Assembly: GCA_016181525.1 (NCBI GenBank)
Contig: JACOZD010000012.1
Span: forward strand, 1 to 40,931
DNA from: Candidatus Tayloriibacteriota bacterium
GTDB taxonomy: Bacteria > Patescibacteriota > Minisyncoccia > Phycocordibacterales > JACOZD01
DNA length: 40,931 nt
Direction of reading: 5' to 3'
This document shows positions 39,717 through 40,931 of the stretch, one piece after another; position 1 is the first letter of the stretch; each line of letters starts with the position of its first letter. Under the pieces are notes generated by a model. It was not told the DNA's origin. It searched no databases and saw nothing but the letters and a program-made list of their open reading frames with translations. A program made the translations under genes and the position numbers.

Positions 39717-40480
39717 GTCTTTGAACCAAAAATCAGGTAAACGAGAATTGCGGCCAGGATGATAAAGAGGATAAGCCAGTAGGAAACAAGAGATATGCCG
39801 CTCTTTAGGACTTCGTTGTAGAAGAACGACCCGCTGATTCCATCGAGCACGAATTTAAAATTCTTTATGCCGTAGGCGTAACTGTCTGACCAAGGAGAGA
39901 GAGATGAAGTGGTGAGAGCGCCGGAGAGGGCATTGGCGGTTGAATAAAGACATGTTAAAAAGACACCTATCCGCCATCCGGCATTTTTTAAGTTGGCGGC
40001 TAGCACAGCCAAGATTGATAAAAAGGGCATGGACGGCACCAAATAACGAGAGCCAAATGACCAACCCCCGTTTGGGTCCTTGAAGCTGGCGTAAAGCAGT
40101 ATGTTTGCGGCTATTGCTATTATCATCACCAGATGTTCTCTGCGCATTTCCTTTCGGAGCGCGAACACAACCAGGATACTTAGAAAAAATACAGGCGAGA
40201 GAGCAAAGATACCGTATCGGGGGCTTATAGTGAGAGTATAAAGGCCGTGTCTTAAGTGGAAGATGGAGAGGGATTGACCGTCAAAAGGATTGGATTTGTT
40301 TTTTGCCTCTCTCTCGCTGTTGAGTTCGAGGAAGCCCAGATTCCTGCCATTATATTCGGGCAGGAGATTGCTTAGCTGTTTCCAATTTCCGAAGGCCAGA
40401 TGGTTGTATAGAGCTTTTGAGCCCAAGAGAACCGCGCCGACGGTGATTATCAAAGCCAGTCTTTTTAGGGGAGCTTTTCC
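39692..40480 (-). CDS. Polytopic membrane protein, 5' end lost at a sequence junction
   Basis: This is the C-terminal part of a membrane protein with about six hydrophobic segments (LALIITVGAVLLGSKALY, LSPVFFLSILVVFALR, LVMIIAIAANILLYASF, FLSILAVLAANL, SYWLILFIILAAILVYLIFG). YLVPSMPFLSIL is reminiscent of the C-terminal region of PMT/GT-39-like glycosyltransferases, but this is weak. The open frame extends to 40537, but the first ~20 residues there are the reverse of a glnD reading, so the real gene is cut near 40470-40500. Its stop overlaps the rodA 3' end by 25 nt, convergent. Confidence 0.55.
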   Translation of the reverse strand, partial: GKAPLKRLALIITVGAVLLGSKALYNHLAFGNWKQLSNLLPEYNGRNLGFLELNSEREAKNKSNPFDGQSLSIFHLRHGLYTLTISPRYGIFALSPVFFLSILVVFALRKEMRREHLVMIIAIAANILLYASFKDPNGGWSFGSRYLVPSMPFLSILAVLAANLKNAGWRIGVFLTCLYSTANALSGALTTSSLSPWSDSYAYGIKNFKFVLDGISGSFFYNEVLKSGISLVSYWLILFIILAAILVYLIFGSKTQAPRNSF

Positions 40481-40931
40481 GCCGAGGAGATTGATCTGCT
40501 CGAATTTTTGGAAAAGAGCCACTTGATTATGCCGCATCTCGCCTTTCGGAGGGATCTCGAAGACCAGAACATGATCATCCAGTTTGCCCGTTCATTTCCG
40601 AGCCTGGAGGCCCTCTCGATGCTCACCCTTCTGACCTTCTGCGATATCAAGGCGGTCGGTCCGGCCACCATGACCCCCTGGAAGTCGGCTCTTTTGGAGA
40701 ACCTTTATCGGAAGACCCGTGAGGTCCTGGTCAAGGGAACCTTTGACAAAGAAAAGGTTTCCACACTGGTTGACAGGGTCAAAAAGGAATCTGAAAAACT
40801 CCTTGGCCGTTCCATTTCTGTCGAAGAACAATCCGGTTTTTTCAGCGCCATGCCTTCACGATACCTTCTGGCCGCACCACCGGCTGAAATTATCCGTCAC
40901 CTCGCCCTCTGGAAAAAGTTCAAGAAAGAAG
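40475..40931 (+). CDS. glnD: [Protein-PII] uridylyltransferase fragment (GlnD)
   Basis: The open frame runs from an upstream in-frame TAG (40466) through the window end. EEIDLLEFLEKSHLIM, then HLAFRRDLEDQNMIIQFAR, then SLEALSMLTLLTFCDIKAVG and PATMTPWKSALLENLYRKT, is the central region of GlnD after its HD domain. The N-terminal nucleotidyltransferase part is missing and the gene runs off the contig. GlnD is a ~850-900-residue nitrogen sensor of Proteobacteria and relatives, unexpected in a CPR genome. It most likely marks a chimeric assembly end. Confidence 0.85.

Overview
The window reads as one contig from a Candidate Phyla Radiation (Patescibacteria, most likely Parcubacteria) genome. The evidence is: a 23S rRNA gene interrupted by five group I introns; 23S-5S not linked to 16S; tightly packed or overlapping genes; many genes whose -10 box lies only 6-8 nt before the start codon (leaderless style); small surface proteins with peptidoglycan-binding repeats; and minimal versions of housekeeping proteins. 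The lineage call is inference from these traits, not from a database match.

Layout. 1-466: broken S41-protease (PDZ) fragment, a terminator-like hairpin, a perfect 36-nt palindrome, a REP-like palindrome and a consensus promoter. 467-14332: housekeeping block on the plus strand: hypothetical protein, ileS (with an inserted histidine-phosphatase domain), recO, a membrane-anchored adhesion-like protein, glyS, an M16 protease, an AI-2E family permease, metG, tatD, and rpsF-ssb-rpsR. 14397-19636: mostly minus strand: small membrane protein, efp, recA, an anchored Ig-like protein and ftsK, with a REP-flanked RAYT transposase inserted between two of them. 19637-20478: a winged-helix regulator gene whose promoter carries repeated GGACATT motifs. 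20479-27850: cell-surface block: long leader, a 1218-residue S-layer-like protein, a TPR protein, a 45-residue membrane peptide, a fibre-like secreted protein and a double peptidoglycan-binding protein. 27862-30395: L10 leader, rplJ-rplL, a winged-helix protein and an MscS-like membrane protein.

30422-37212: the rRNA locus, the most unusual part. It has its own promoter, a leader terminator nested in a larger stem, and a perfect 18-bp processing stem around a roughly 6.2-kb 23S gene. Three introns fall within 20 nt of exon (after E. coli U1931, U1943 and U1951), leaving exons of 12 and 8 nt; two more lie after U2449 and U2500. One intron carries a LAGLIDADG nuclease gene, one a zinc-ribbon mini-ORF, and one a nuclease-gene remnant. 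Two families of hairpin elements recur here. One (CCCTCCCCA-N-TTTTG arms) sits in a 23S expansion, an intron P8 and the 5S gene, with a compensatory base-pair change among copies. The other (CCAGCCGTAA arms) sits in the 23S, twice in one intron, and in the terminator just upstream. A degenerate second 5S fragment follows.

37241-40931: a VWA protein, RodA/FtsW and a membrane protein reading back toward them. The last ~450 nt encode part of GlnD (PII uridylyltransferase), which does not fit this genome and probably marks a chimeric contig end.
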